DNA of 64,000 nucleotides from SZUA-35 sp964351995 (GCA_964351995.1 CAYGQE010000008.1:62001-126000), one strand, 5' to 3'. Positions 26,295 through 34,847 are shown, counted from the stretch's first letter. The notes: generated from the letters alone by a model not told the origin. Translations and numbers: made by a program.

Positions 26295-26533
26295 CAGAGC
26301 TTTCCGACGACCAAGTCGTATGCAGCGCCGACGGTTTCAACGCCGTCGAGTTCCTCTTCGTCGACGCTGACGTCGAACTCTTCCTCGAGAGCCATCACGA
26401 GCTCGACGAGGTCGAGGCTGTCGGCGTCGAGATCCTCGGCGAACTTGGCTTCCTTGGTGATCTTGTCACCCTCGACAGAGAGCACCTCGATTGCACACTT
26501 CTTGAATCGCTCGAAGTTCTGTTCATCACTCAC
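26294..26533 (-). CDS. acpP: Acyl carrier protein
   Basis: The 79-aa acidic protein has the phosphopantetheine site DADSLDLVEL (Ser near 39) followed by the acidic recognition helix ALEEEFDVSV. It carries growing acyl chains. GTG 26533 is chosen because AGGAGG lies seven bases upstream on the minus strand; the open frame to 26563 would add ten residues past that site. It sits between fabG and fabF, with 137 bases to fabG. Confidence 0.95.
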   Translation of the reverse strand: MSDEQNFERFKKCAIEVLSVEGDKITKEAKFAEDLDADSLDLVELVMALEEEFDVSVDEEELDGVETVGAAYDLVVGKL

Positions 26534-26670
26534 GTTGGTTCCTCCTGAACCGTCTGCCAGCACACTCGCCGGACTCGGACACGCTATCTGACCACCGATG
26601 GAGTGGGCTCCTGCGTCTTTGCTCTGACTCGCCGAGTTGGCCAGTCAGGAATCTCGTTCCTCGGGCTGCT

Positions 26671-27486
26671 TCAACCGCCCATACCCAGGCCACCGTCAAC
26701 GGGGATGGTGGCTCCGGTGATGTACGAAGCCCCGTCGGATGCCAAAAAGCCAACCGCTGCTGCGACGTCGTCGGGTGTGCCCACTCGCCCCAACGGGACC
26801 GTGTCGATGATCGCTGCTTTGGTGTCATCGCCGAGTGCATCAAGCATGTCGGTGGCGATCGGGCCGGGAGCCACGAGGTTGACGGTGATGTTGCGGGATG
26901 CGAACTCACGGGCAAGCGAGCGGCCGAGGCCGACGAGACCAGCCTTGGACGCTGCGTAATTGGCTTGGCCGGTCTGGCCCATCGTGCCGACCACCGAGGA
27001 GATGAAGATGATGCGCCCCCAGCGCTTTTTCATCATCGGGCGAATCGAACGCTTGGCAACGCGGAACGCGCCACCGAGGTTCGCATCGACGACGCCGGTG
27101 AAGTCATCGTCGCTCATGCGGAGGACAAGTCCGTCATTGGTGATGCCAGCGTTGGCGACCAAGACGGTCACCGGGCCGACTTCGGCTTCGATGGCATCGA
27201 AGGCCGCGTCGATCTGCTTGGGGTCAGTGACATCGCACGGCACCCAGGACAGGCCCTCGGGTAGGCGATCGGGTCGGTTGCGACTACCCACAACGACTCG
27301 GTGCCCGTCTTCGAGCAGTTCCAGCGCACAAGCCAGGCCGATCCCCCGTGTGCCGCCGGTGACGAACGCAACCCTTCGATCATCCTCGGCCGGTTGTTGC
27401 CGCTGCTGACGTTGCTGCTGTGCCGGGCGGCGAGGTTCGCGTGTTGGGCGGGGGGCCGGATCGTCATCTCTGCGAAGCACATTCAT
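26671..27486 (-). CDS. fabG: 3-oxoacyl-ACP reductase with N-terminal extension
   Basis: FabG reduces 3-ketoacyl-ACP with NADPH. The 271-aa short-chain dehydrogenase has the nucleotide site VTGGTRGIGLA, NAGITNDGLVLRM, catalytic Ser in FISSVVG, YxxxK in YAASK, and the C-terminal ITGATIPVDGGLGMGG. About 37 residues precede the Rossmann fold, rich in Arg, Pro and Gln (for example QQQRQQRQQ), which is not usual for FabG. ATG 27486 overlaps the fabH stop and follows AGGAG, so the extension is probably translated. Confidence 0.93.
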   Translation of the reverse strand: MNVLRRDDDPAPRPTREPRRPAQQQRQQRQQPAEDDRRVAFVTGGTRGIGLACALELLEDGHRVVVGSRNRPDRLPEGLSWVPCDVTDPKQIDAAFDAIEAEVGPVTVLVANAGITNDGLVLRMSDDDFTGVVDANLGGAFRVAKRSIRPMMKKRWGRIIFISSVVGTMGQTGQANYAASKAGLVGLGRSLAREFASRNITVNLVAPGPIATDMLDALGDDTKAAIIDTVPLGRVGTPDDVAAAVGFLASDGASYITGATIPVDGGLGMGG

Positions 27487-28439
27487 CGAACATCTCCTGA
27501 CCAGCGGTGGATGGTGGTGGCCCACGTCATGCCTGCGCCGAAGCCGAGGAACATCACGATCGAGCCTTCTTTGATGCGGCCCTGGTCGAGCGCTTGGTCG
27601 AGGACGAGCGGGATTGATGCGGCCGACGTATTACCCGTCTCGTGGAGCCGCATCGCCGTTTGTTCCATCGTGAAGCCGAGCTTCTTCCACGCAGATTCGA
27701 CGATGCGGATGTTGGCCTGATGGGGGATGACGAGATCGATGTCTTCGACCGCGAGACCGGCCCGCTCGAGGGCGTTGGTCGCCGAGCGATTGATGGCGGT
27801 GACGGCCTGACGGAAGACTTCCTTGCCGTCCATCTGGAGAAGGCCGCCGTGCTCTGCGAACAGGATGTGGACGTACTCGCCGGCCGCTCCGAGATCGAAT
27901 CCGAGAAGTTCGCTTGCGCCGGAAGCGTCGCGCTCGACAACTGCAGCACCGGCTCCGTTGCCGAACAGGATGCCGGTTCCGCGGTCGGTGTAGTCGGTGA
28001 TCTTGTCGAGTGACTCTGCCCCAGCAACCAAGATGCGGTTCATTCCCTGAAGAAGAAGTCCGTTGGCATGCACAAGGCCATAGACCCAGCCCGAACAAGC
28101 TGCTTGGATGTCGAGCGCTCCACAATCGAGCCCGAGATTGTGGGCGACCTGGGGTGCGGTGCCGGGGCAGATGAAGTCGGGAGAGGTAGTAGCCAGCAAC
28201 AGCTGATCGATGTCTCCGGCATCGACGCCGGCTCGTTCCATCGCCTTTTCGCACGCAGCGGTGGCCAGTTCTGAGGTGGTCCCTCCGACGTGGCGCTGTG
28301 CAATGCCCGTCCGTTCGAAGATCCACTCGTGGGTGGTGTCCATGTTCTTGGACAGGTCATCGTTGGTGACGATGGTGCCGGGGAGGTGAGCACCGACGCC
28401 GGCGAAGCGGAATCCGACACCCGGAACGGGGGAGGTCAT
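27483..28439 (-). CDS. fabH: Beta-ketoacyl-ACP synthase III
   Basis: FabH starts fatty-acid synthesis by condensing acyl-CoA with malonyl-ACP. The 318-aa protein has the Cys-His-Asn triad: Cys near 115 in IQAACSGWVYG, His in VIPHQANIRI, Asn in HETGNTSAAS, and the terminal FLGFGAGMTWAT. ATG 28439 gives a normal N-terminus (GFRFAGVGAHLPG); the long upstream open frame is shadow. It lies 50 bases after fabD and overlaps fabG by four bases. Confidence 0.95.
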   Translation of the reverse strand: MTSPVPGVGFRFAGVGAHLPGTIVTNDDLSKNMDTTHEWIFERTGIAQRHVGGTTSELATAACEKAMERAGVDAGDIDQLLLATTSPDFICPGTAPQVAHNLGLDCGALDIQAACSGWVYGLVHANGLLLQGMNRILVAGAESLDKITDYTDRGTGILFGNGAGAAVVERDASGASELLGFDLGAAGEYVHILFAEHGGLLQMDGKEVFRQAVTAINRSATNALERAGLAVEDIDLVIPHQANIRIVESAWKKLGFTMEQTAMRLHETGNTSAASIPLVLDQALDQGRIKEGSIVMFLGFGAGMTWATTIHRWSGDVR

Positions 28440-28489
28440 GGGGTGAGCTTTCAAAACAGAGGAGCTTGGCAGAGCGTGGTGATCGAGCG

Positions 28490-29674
28490 TCAGGCCGTGC
28501 GGAGCCAGGCAATGGGTTGTGAAGTGGTGACGCGTTCGCCGTCGACAGCGAGCACACCTTGGAGCGAACCCTCGAAGGGGGAGCGGACCTCGGTGGTGCC
28601 GACCGTGCCGACGAGCTGGCCTCGGGCGATCGAACCGCTCTTGGCCAGATCGGCAACGGCGGTGAAGACGCCGGTCGCCGGGCTGACCACAAGACGTTCG
28701 GCGGCATAGAGATGTTCGCCGTCCTGGGCCGGGCCGGGACCCGACACGCCGGAGAGCTGCCCCAGCAGCTGGTCGACGTGTTCTGGCGATGCGACAGCGA
28801 TGTTGGTGGTTCCCGAAAGCGTGCGCTTGGCCATCCCGGTGAGGACGGTGCCGGGGCCGAGTTCGAGGAACACTGTGGCGCCCGCCTCGTCGAGAGCATG
28901 GAGTGTTTGGCGCCACCGAACCGGACTGGTGAGCTGGGCGCCCATGAGCTGAGCCCAGTCCTCACCCGAGGGATGAGCGAGGGCGTCGACGTTCGCGAAG
29001 ACCGGCCGATGTGGATCCCTGATGTCGACGTCGACGATGGCTTTGCGGAGCCGGTCTCGGGCAGGCGACATGAATGGTGTGTGGAATGCGCCGCCGACCT
29101 TGATCGGCATGATTCGCTTGGCACCGAGTTGCTTGGCTTCGATCGCGGCAGCATCGATGGCGTCAGCTCTACCGGCGATCACGACCTGGCCTGGAGCGTT
29201 GTAGTTGGCAACCCATACGTCGCCATCGGTTCGGTTGCACGCAGTCTCGACCTTGTCATCGTCGAGGCCGAGCACCGCAGCCATGGTTCCCTCTTCAGCA
29301 TCCGCAGCGGCTTGCATGGCGTTGCCTCGCTCGGTGACCAAGCGGACAGCGTCGTCAAACGCAAGAGCGCCGGACGCTGTGAGTGCTGAGTACTCGCCCA
29401 GGCTGTGGCCGGCGTGGAACGCAGGCTCGACGCCGGTTCGTTCGACAGCATCGAGGATCACCATGCTCATCACGAAGGTTGCGAGCTGCGAGTTTCGGGT
29501 CTGGCGAAGTTCCTCAGCATCAGCGCTGAGGAGAAGCGCTTCGACATCCCTCTCAGAGGCTTCGGAAGCTTCTCCGACGAGCTCCCAGGATGGGTGTTGC
29601 TGCCAGGCAGCACCCATGCCTGGGGCTTGGGATCCTTGGCCAGGAAACGTGAACGCAATGGTGACAGGGCTCAT
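28490..29674 (-). CDS. fabD: Malonyl-CoA:ACP transacylase with C-terminal biotinyl/lipoyl-like domain
   Basis: FabD loads malonyl onto ACP. The first about 310 residues are a normal enzyme: FPGQGSQAPGMG, nucleophile GHSLGEYSAL (Ser near 91), and catalytic His in GGAFHTPFM. The protein is 394 aa, and about residues 328-393 form an extra domain with two biotinyl/lipoyl-like half-motifs: VVSPATGVF..., then VRSPFEGSLQGVLAVDGE and QPIAWL. The MKM-type hairpin with the modified Lys is absent; GTVGTTEV is found there. It may be a scaffold or acyl-carrier-contact module. I found no frameshift that would make it a separate gene. The ATG 29674 start gives the canonical FabD N-terminus. Confidence 0.9.
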   Translation of the reverse strand: MSPVTIAFTFPGQGSQAPGMGAAWQQHPSWELVGEASEASERDVEALLLSADAEELRQTRNSQLATFVMSMVILDAVERTGVEPAFHAGHSLGEYSALTASGALAFDDAVRLVTERGNAMQAAADAEEGTMAAVLGLDDDKVETACNRTDGDVWVANYNAPGQVVIAGRADAIDAAAIEAKQLGAKRIMPIKVGGAFHTPFMSPARDRLRKAIVDVDIRDPHRPVFANVDALAHPSGEDWAQLMGAQLTSPVRWRQTLHALDEAGATVFLELGPGTVLTGMAKRTLSGTTNIAVASPEHVDQLLGQLSGVSGPGPAQDGEHLYAAERLVVSPATGVFTAVADLAKSGSIARGQLVGTVGTTEVRSPFEGSLQGVLAVDGERVTTSQPIAWLRTA

Positions 29675-29702
29675 TGCAGAGTCTGACCAGCCGCGCTCCC
29701 AG

Positions 29703-29741
29703 GAAGTTTCACCTAATTTCAAGTTACTTGTCGGAAACTTC
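29703..29741. promoter_or_regulatory. Inverted repeat upstream of fabD, candidate operator
   Basis: GAAGTTTC (29703-29710) and GAAACTTC (29734-29741) form an eight-base inverted pair between fabD and the divergent tRNA. It lies 29-67 bases upstream of the fabD ATG, a plausible place for a lipid-responsive repressor or activator site. Confidence 0.35.
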
Positions 29742-29771
29742 AAGACTGGTCGCACCCGGCCGACGAGCAGC

Positions 29772-29777
29772 TACGAT
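29772..29777 (+). promoter_or_regulatory. Candidate -10 of the tRNA-Leu promoter
   Basis: TACGAT ends nine bases before the first base of the tRNA, a normal distance for a start with a very short 5-prime leader. No clear -35 is seen. Confidence 0.45.
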
Positions 29778-29786
29778 CGCCGTCCC

Positions 29787-29869
29787 GCCCGGGTGGCGGA
29801 ATGGCAGACGCGGTGGACTCAAAATCCACTGTCCGAAAGGGCGTGTGGGTTCGAATCCCACCCCGGGCA
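29787..29869 (+). tRNA. tRNA-Leu (anticodon CAA)
   Basis: The cloverleaf can be drawn by eye. The acceptor stem GCCCGGG (29787-29793) pairs with CCCGGGC (29862-29868), and the discriminator is A. The anticodon stem GTGGA/TCCAC encloses the loop CTCAAAA, giving anticodon CAA for UUG codons. The T-stem GTGGG/CCCAC encloses TTCGAAT. The long variable arm with its own stem (TGTCCGAAAGGGCGT region) is typical of class II tRNA-Leu. CCA is not encoded. Confidence 0.95.
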
Positions 29870-29986
29870 CGTAATTTTCCTCGACCATTCCGAATTGTTC
29901 TGTCGATGTGCGGTGCGCTCGGCGGTCACTCCAACATCTGAAATCGCTTGCCACTGTGCTTTTTCCCCCCAGGTCTTCTTCTCACC

Positions 29987-30283
29987 ATGTCGTCTTCTGA
30001 AGCAATCAAGCGACGCCTGACCGTTGTCGGTGACGACCTGCGGTCGGCGAAGAGCGAGGTCGCCATGCTCGACGAACAGGTCGGGCACTTCGCCGATGCC
30101 GCAGAAGATGCTCGCCTGAGGGCAATGGTGTCCGAGACTCCTTTGGCGGACAAAGAGCACCGCGAGGCGGCGAAGACGGTCAAGAACCTGACCAAGGACC
30201 GCCAGAAGTGGGCCGCTCGGGTTGTGTCGTTGGAGTCGCTACAAGATGATCTACTCGACCAGTTGATGGGGCCGACCACATGA
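29987..30283 (+). CDS. Small predicted coiled-coil protein
   Basis: I do not recognise this 98-aa protein as a named family. It is highly charged and mostly helical by composition: AIKRRLTVVGDDLRSAKSEV, then LDEQVGHFADAAEDARLR and KTVKNLTKDRQKWAARV, with heptad-like spacing that suggests a coiled coil. It has no signal peptide or membrane segment. It overlaps the ANTAR regulator start by four bases, so the two are co-translated and may function together. Confidence 0.65.
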   Translation: MSSSEAIKRRLTVVGDDLRSAKSEVAMLDEQVGHFADAAEDARLRAMVSETPLADKEHREAAKTVKNLTKDRQKWAARVVSLESLQDDLLDQLMGPTT

Positions 30284-30933
30284 CGACCGACGAGACGACA
30301 CCGAAATCCAACGAGCAGACCGCCGGAGCAGCGCTCGATCTTCCTCCAGCTGCTGCTCCCACTCGAATTCTCATCGCCGAAGACGAAGCACTGATTCGTC
30401 TCGATCTGAAAGAGACGCTGATCGAGGAGGGCTACGACGTGGTTGGTGAGGCCGGTGATGGCGCCGAAGCCATTCGGCTCGTCGGCGAGCTTCGGCCAGA
30501 TGTGGCCATTCTCGACATCAAGATGCCAGGAACTGATGGCCTCACCGCCGCTCGGTCCATCATCGATGATCGGCTTGCTGCAGTGGTGATCCTCACGGCG
30601 TTTTCACAGCGCGACCTCATCGAGCAAGCTCGCGACGTCGGCGCGCTTGCGTATGTCGTCAAGCCGTTCCATCGCAACGAGCTGGTTCCAGCAATCGAAC
30701 TGGCCAGAGCTCGATTCAGTGAGCTCAACGAGGCCAATGAGAGAGTCGAATCCCTCGAGCAACAACTCGAGACTCGCAAGGTCGTCGATCGGGCCAAGGG
30801 CCACCTGATGGACAAGCACGGCATGAGTGAGAACGAGGCGTTCCGATTCGTTCAGAAATCGGCGATGGGCTCACGTTCGACGATGCGCCAGGTCGCCGAG
30901 CAGATCCTCGATGGTTCGCTGACTCCCACCTGA
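30280..30933 (+). CDS. pdtaR: PdtaR-like response regulator with ANTAR domain
   Basis: The 217-aa protein has a receiver domain (IAEDEALIR, phospho-Asp in VAILDIKMPG, TAFSQRD, YVVKPFH) followed by a short coiled coil (about 145-160) and an ANTAR RNA-binding domain (KVVDRAKGHLMDKHGMSENE, AFRFVQKSAMGSRSTM). PdtaR (Rv1626 type) binds RNA hairpins to stop transcription termination when activated by its kinase. It lies directly upstream of polA, as in mycobacteria. The cognate kinase pdtaS is not in the window. Confidence 0.9.
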   Translation: MTTDETTPKSNEQTAGAALDLPPAAAPTRILIAEDEALIRLDLKETLIEEGYDVVGEAGDGAEAIRLVGELRPDVAILDIKMPGTDGLTAARSIIDDRLAAVVILTAFSQRDLIEQARDVGALAYVVKPFHRNELVPAIELARARFSELNEANERVESLEQQLETRKVVDRAKGHLMDKHGMSENEAFRFVQKSAMGSRSTMRQVAEQILDGSLTPT

Positions 30934-30972
30934 GTTTGGCCTCGCCAAACGTCGGGTCGCTCAGGAGAGATA

Positions 30973-33675
30973 GTGTCGGCGGCAATGCCAACGCTGATGC
31001 TCATCGACGGAAATTCACTCACGTACCGAGCGTTCCATGCGCTGCCCCCCGACCTCGCCACGGCGTCGGGACAGGTCACCAATGCAGTCTTCGGCTTCAC
31101 GTCGATGCTGATCAACCTTGTCCGTGATCACCAACCAGATGGTATTGCGGTCACGTTTGATCTTCCCCAGCCCACGTTTCGCCACCTCAAGACCGAGACC
31201 TACAAGGCCAACCGGGACAAGACGCCGGACACGTTGATCGAGCAGATGGGCATCGTGCGCCAGCTTGTCGAGACGCTCAAACTGCCCTTGGTCGACTTGC
31301 CTGGGTACGAAGCTGACGACGTGATCGCCACGCTGGCCACGCAAGCTGCCTTGAAGTCGATCGACGTTTTGATCGTGACGGGCGATCGTGACAGCTACCA
31401 GCTCGTCGAAGACCCCTTCATCAAGGTGGTCTACAACAAGCGCGGCGTCAGCGATTACGCGCTGTACGACGAGGCAGGCATTCTCGAACGCACTGGTGTG
31501 AAGCCAAGCGACTACGTCCAGTACGCAGCGCTCCGTGGCGACAAGTCCGACAATCTTCCTGGTGTGCCTGGCGTCGGCGAGAAGACCGCGGCCAAGCTGA
31601 TCAACAAGTATGGCGGAATTGACGGGATCTATGCCCACACCGACGAGCAGACTCCGAAACTGCGAGAAAATCTGATCGACAACGAGGCTCAAGCTCGACT
31701 CAACGTCGAGATGATGGAGCTGGTCAGGGATGCTCCCGTCGGGGTCGACGTCGATGCTCTGATGGATCCCGAGCCATACGACGTCGGTGAAACCAAAAAG
31801 TTGTTCGACTTTCTCGAGTTCCACACGCTTTATGACCGACTCGAAGCCACCTTTGCCATTGGGTCCAACTACGAAGGGTCTGCGGCAACAGGGGCGCTGA
31901 GCTCAGCCCATGCGGAGCTGACGTCAACTGTAGTCGAGATGGACGATGCAAAGTGGGCAGAGGTGTTCGCCACGGGTCATCCTGCGGCCCTTGCCGCTGG
32001 CTTCGACGGCGACGTTCTCACCGGCCTGGCCGTCGTTGTCGATGTGGACGCCGGGTCCGTTGGGTGGGCTCCATTCCCTGACTTGCCGACACCAGTCGCC
32101 GAGATGCTGGCCGCTCGGGTCGACCTGTCAGTGGATGATGGGCCGCGAGGCTTCTGGACCCACGATGCCAAGCCGCTCCTGCGGGCATTGATCAGCGGTG
32201 CCACCGTTGGCCAGACCTTGATGGCCGACACCTCTCTTGCGGCGTACCTGCTCGACCCTGGCGGCCGGACGTACCCGCTCGACGATCTGCTCGTCGAGCG
32301 AACGGGATTCCGGCTTCCCGCTGCCGACGGCCCTCCCGCTGGTCAGCTCGACTTCGGTGACAGCGCCGTGTCGCCGGTCGAACGTGCGGCCCTCGAAGCC
32401 CTGGCGATCGCTCATGTAGCGCCGACACTCATCCAACAAATGGTTGATGAAGAGGTCATCGACCTGTTCGTGAACGTCGAGGTGCCGCTTGTGCGGGTGT
32501 TGGCCCGCATGGAGCACGCTGGCATCGGGATCGATCGTTCCGAACTCGAAACCCTCAACCGGGACATGACGGCTGAAGCAGACATGCTCTCGAAGCAGAT
32601 CCAGGAAGATGCCGGCCGCAAGTTCAACGTGAACTCGACCAAGGTCTTGCGTGAAGTATTGTTCGAGGATCTGGCGCTGACGCCGGGCAAGAAGAACAAG
32701 ACCGGCTATTCGACCGACCAAGCCACGCTCGAAAAGCTTTCGGGTGAACACCCCATCATCGATCACTTGCTCCGCTACCGAGAGGTCGAGAAGCTTCGTT
32801 CAACCTACGGCATCGGCTTGCTGGCTGAGTGTGACAGCGACGATCGCATACGGGCCACGTTCAATCAGACGGTGGCGCGAACCGGGCGACTCTCGAGCGA
32901 GAACCCCAATCTGCACAACATCCCCGTTCGTACCGAGATGGGCCGAAGCTTTCGGAAGGCCTTCGTCCCGGCACCTGGGACCGAGTTCTTGGTCGCCGAT
33001 TACAACCAGGTCGAGCTTCGATGTATCGCTCACCTTGCTGAGGACCCGGGTTTGATCGAAGCCTTCACATCGGGAACCGACGTGCACGCAGCCGTTGCCA
33101 GCAGGGTCTTCGGTGTCGAAGTCGATGAGGTCACCTACGAGCAGCGAAGCAAGGCGAAGATGGTGTCATATGGCTTGGCTTACGGCATGGAGGCGTATGG
33201 CTTGGGTCAGCGCCTCGGTATCAAGACCAGCGAAGCGGCAATGATTCTCGACGCGTACTTCGAGGGGTTTCCGGCGGTCCGGGCCTACATGGATGCCACG
33301 GTCACCGAGGCCAGGAACAAGGGCTACACCGAAACGCTCTTCGGGCGTCGCCGCATGATCCCTGAGTTGCGGAGTGATCGGACCAACATTCGCTTGGCGG
33401 GTGAGCGACAGGCGATGAACGCCGGCATCCAAGGGTTGGCTGCCGACATCTTCAAGGTGGCTCTCGTGCGGTTGGACACGGCGCTGGATGAAGCAGCCCT
33501 CGAAAGCAGAGTGGTGCTGCAGGTCCACGATGAGGTCATTCTCGAAGTGCCGCCCCAGGAGAAGGACCAAGCAAGGCAGTTGGTCATCGATGCTTTGTCA
33601 CATGCCTTCGATCTTGCGGTACCCCTCGAGATCAACATGAGCTTCGGCGCCACCTGGGCCGACGCAAAAGACTGA
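30973..33675 (+). CDS. polA: DNA polymerase I
   Basis: The 900-aa enzyme has the 5-prime nuclease domain (LIDGNSLTYRAFHALPP, GYEADDVIATLA, VTGDRDSYQLV), a degenerate 3-prime exonuclease domain lacking the DxE motif (FDGDVLTGLAVVV region), and the polymerase domain. Polymerase motif A reads VADYNQVELR with Asn where Ser is usual. The O-helix reads KMVSYGLAYGMEAYGL, with Tyr at the position that affects dideoxynucleotide use. Motif C is LQVHDEVILE. The start may be GTG 30973 after AGGAGA, or ATG 30985, eight bases after TAGTGT. Confidence 0.96.
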   Translation: MSAAMPTLMLIDGNSLTYRAFHALPPDLATASGQVTNAVFGFTSMLINLVRDHQPDGIAVTFDLPQPTFRHLKTETYKANRDKTPDTLIEQMGIVRQLVETLKLPLVDLPGYEADDVIATLATQAALKSIDVLIVTGDRDSYQLVEDPFIKVVYNKRGVSDYALYDEAGILERTGVKPSDYVQYAALRGDKSDNLPGVPGVGEKTAAKLINKYGGIDGIYAHTDEQTPKLRENLIDNEAQARLNVEMMELVRDAPVGVDVDALMDPEPYDVGETKKLFDFLEFHTLYDRLEATFAIGSNYEGSAATGALSSAHAELTSTVVEMDDAKWAEVFATGHPAALAAGFDGDVLTGLAVVVDVDAGSVGWAPFPDLPTPVAEMLAARVDLSVDDGPRGFWTHDAKPLLRALISGATVGQTLMADTSLAAYLLDPGGRTYPLDDLLVERTGFRLPAADGPPAGQLDFGDSAVSPVERAALEALAIAHVAPTLIQQMVDEEVIDLFVNVEVPLVRVLARMEHAGIGIDRSELETLNRDMTAEADMLSKQIQEDAGRKFNVNSTKVLREVLFEDLALTPGKKNKTGYSTDQATLEKLSGEHPIIDHLLRYREVEKLRSTYGIGLLAECDSDDRIRATFNQTVARTGRLSSENPNLHNIPVRTEMGRSFRKAFVPAPGTEFLVADYNQVELRCIAHLAEDPGLIEAFTSGTDVHAAVASRVFGVEVDEVTYEQRSKAKMVSYGLAYGMEAYGLGQRLGIKTSEAAMILDAYFEGFPAVRAYMDATVTEARNKGYTETLFGRRRMIPELRSDRTNIRLAGERQAMNAGIQGLAADIFKVALVRLDTALDEAALESRVVLQVHDEVILEVPPQEKDQARQLVIDALSHAFDLAVPLEINMSFGATWADAKD

Positions 33676-33730
33676 AACATTGGGTCAGCTGTCGCTTCAC
33701 CGGCTTCGCCGATGCGGGTGACAGTGATCC

Positions 33731-33790
33731 GCTTGTCTCCTCCGTCGACAAGCCTGACAGAACGTTCGCTTGTCGACGGAGGAGACAAGC
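33731..33790. repeat. 23-bp perfect inverted repeat with nested hairpins after polA
   Basis: The arms 33731-33753 and 33768-33790 are exact reverse complements, with a 14-base loop. Each arm is itself an inverted repeat of GCTTGTC / GACAAGC, so the RNA could fold as one long stem or two short ones. It begins 55 bases after the polA stop and ends near an assembly break, so it may act as the polA terminator or as a leader of the methyltransferase gene. Confidence 0.7.
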
Positions 33791-33818
33791 TCCGAGCGAG
33801 GTGGGCAGATGGCCGAAG

Positions 33819-33918
33819 NNNNNNNNNNNNNNNNNNNNNNNNNNNNNNNNNNNNNNNNNNNNNNNNNNNNNNNNNNNNNNNNNNNNNNNNNNNNNNNNNN
33901 NNNNNNNNNNNNNNNNNN
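33819..33918. other. Assembly gap of 100 N flanked by identical 55-nt ends
   Basis: The 55 bases before the gap (33764-33818) equal the 55 after it (33919-33973). That looks like two contigs with a k-mer-sized overlap that were scaffolded without being merged, so probably little or no sequence is missing. Confidence 0.85.
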
Positions 33919-33963
33919 GTTCGCTTGTCGACGGAGGAGACAAGCTCCGAGCGAGGTGGGCAG

Positions 33964-34746
33964 ATGGCCGAAGAAGGCAATGCAGCGCAGCACTGGTTTT
34001 CTGCATTGGCGGATCACATGGGGCCGGCCTACGAGCGGTACTCCTTCACCAAGGGAACTGAGCAAGAGGTCGACGCGCTGATCGACCTGCTTGACATCGG
34101 TCCAGGTCAGCGTGTGCTCGACGTTGGATGCGGAACGGGTCGGCACAGCCGTGCATTCGCCGCTCGCGGGTTTGACGTCGTCGGCGTCGACATTTCTCCC
34201 CGTTTCGTCGAGGTGGCGAACGAGCGGGCGGGTGATAGCGAGCAGTATGTGGTTGCGGATGCAACACGGTTGATGTTCGATGCCGAGTTCGATGCAGTGA
34301 TATCACTGTGCCAAGGGGCGTTTGGCCTGACCGGAGGGCCGGGCGCGGTTGATTCGCTGCCGGCCCGAGAACTCGACGAGCCGATCCTCGATGGCATCAG
34401 GCGTGCGTTGAAGCCGGGAGCGAGGGCTGCTGTCTCGGCTTTCTCGGCGTACTTTCAGGTCCGGCACGGCGTTCGCGAACCTGGCGACCCCGAGAGCTTC
34501 GATGCTCACCGGGGTGTGAACCACGAGTACACCGAGGTGCGTGACGGTGCAGGTCGAGCGATTCCGGCGCAACTGTGGACCACGTGTTTCACACCCCGAG
34601 AACTGCGCATGATGGCCAGAATCGTGGGGTTGACGCCACTTGCCGTGCACAGCGTCACCCCTGGTAGATACGGGGCGTTTGAGCCAACAATCGACGAACC
34701 AGAGTTCTTGCTGGTTGTTGAAAGATCCGAACACTCAGGCCGATAG
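33964..34746 (+). CDS. Class I SAM-dependent methyltransferase
   Basis: The 260-aa protein has motif I RVLDVGCGTGRHSRAFAARG, motif II VVGVDISPRFVEVA, the SAM-adenine segment VVADATRLMFD, and EFDAVISLCQGAFGL. It resembles small-molecule methyltransferases of the UbiE/ubiquinone type, with no further hint of substrate. ATG 33964 is used; the same ATG appears in the duplicated pre-gap flank, which is expected from the unmerged overlap. It lies between polA and rpsA. Confidence 0.8.
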   Translation: MAEEGNAAQHWFSALADHMGPAYERYSFTKGTEQEVDALIDLLDIGPGQRVLDVGCGTGRHSRAFAARGFDVVGVDISPRFVEVANERAGDSEQYVVADATRLMFDAEFDAVISLCQGAFGLTGGPGAVDSLPARELDEPILDGIRRALKPGARAAVSAFSAYFQVRHGVREPGDPESFDAHRGVNHEYTEVRDGAGRAIPAQLWTTCFTPRELRMMARIVGLTPLAVHSVTPGRYGAFEPTIDEPEFLLVVERSEHSGR

Positions 34747-34755
34747 TCTTAGCGC

Positions 34756-34774
34756 GCTCCGGAAACACCGGAGC
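34756..34774 (+). terminator. Hairpin between methyltransferase and rpsA
   Basis: GCTCCGG / CCGGAGC is a perfect seven-base stem with a five-base loop, followed by CCTTTGTGTTG. It may terminate the methyltransferase transcript or be part of the rpsA leader. Confidence 0.45.
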
Positions 34775-34847
34775 CCTTTGTGTTGTCGCTCGTTGCTTTC
34801 GCAGCGTCGCAGGCTCACTGAGGTTTCTTCCAAAGGTCCCCTACCAC

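Noticed and set aside
33764..33973. 55-nt direct repeat around an N run
   Set aside because: Exact k-mer-length duplication at a scaffold gap is best explained by unmerged contig ends, not a biological repeat.
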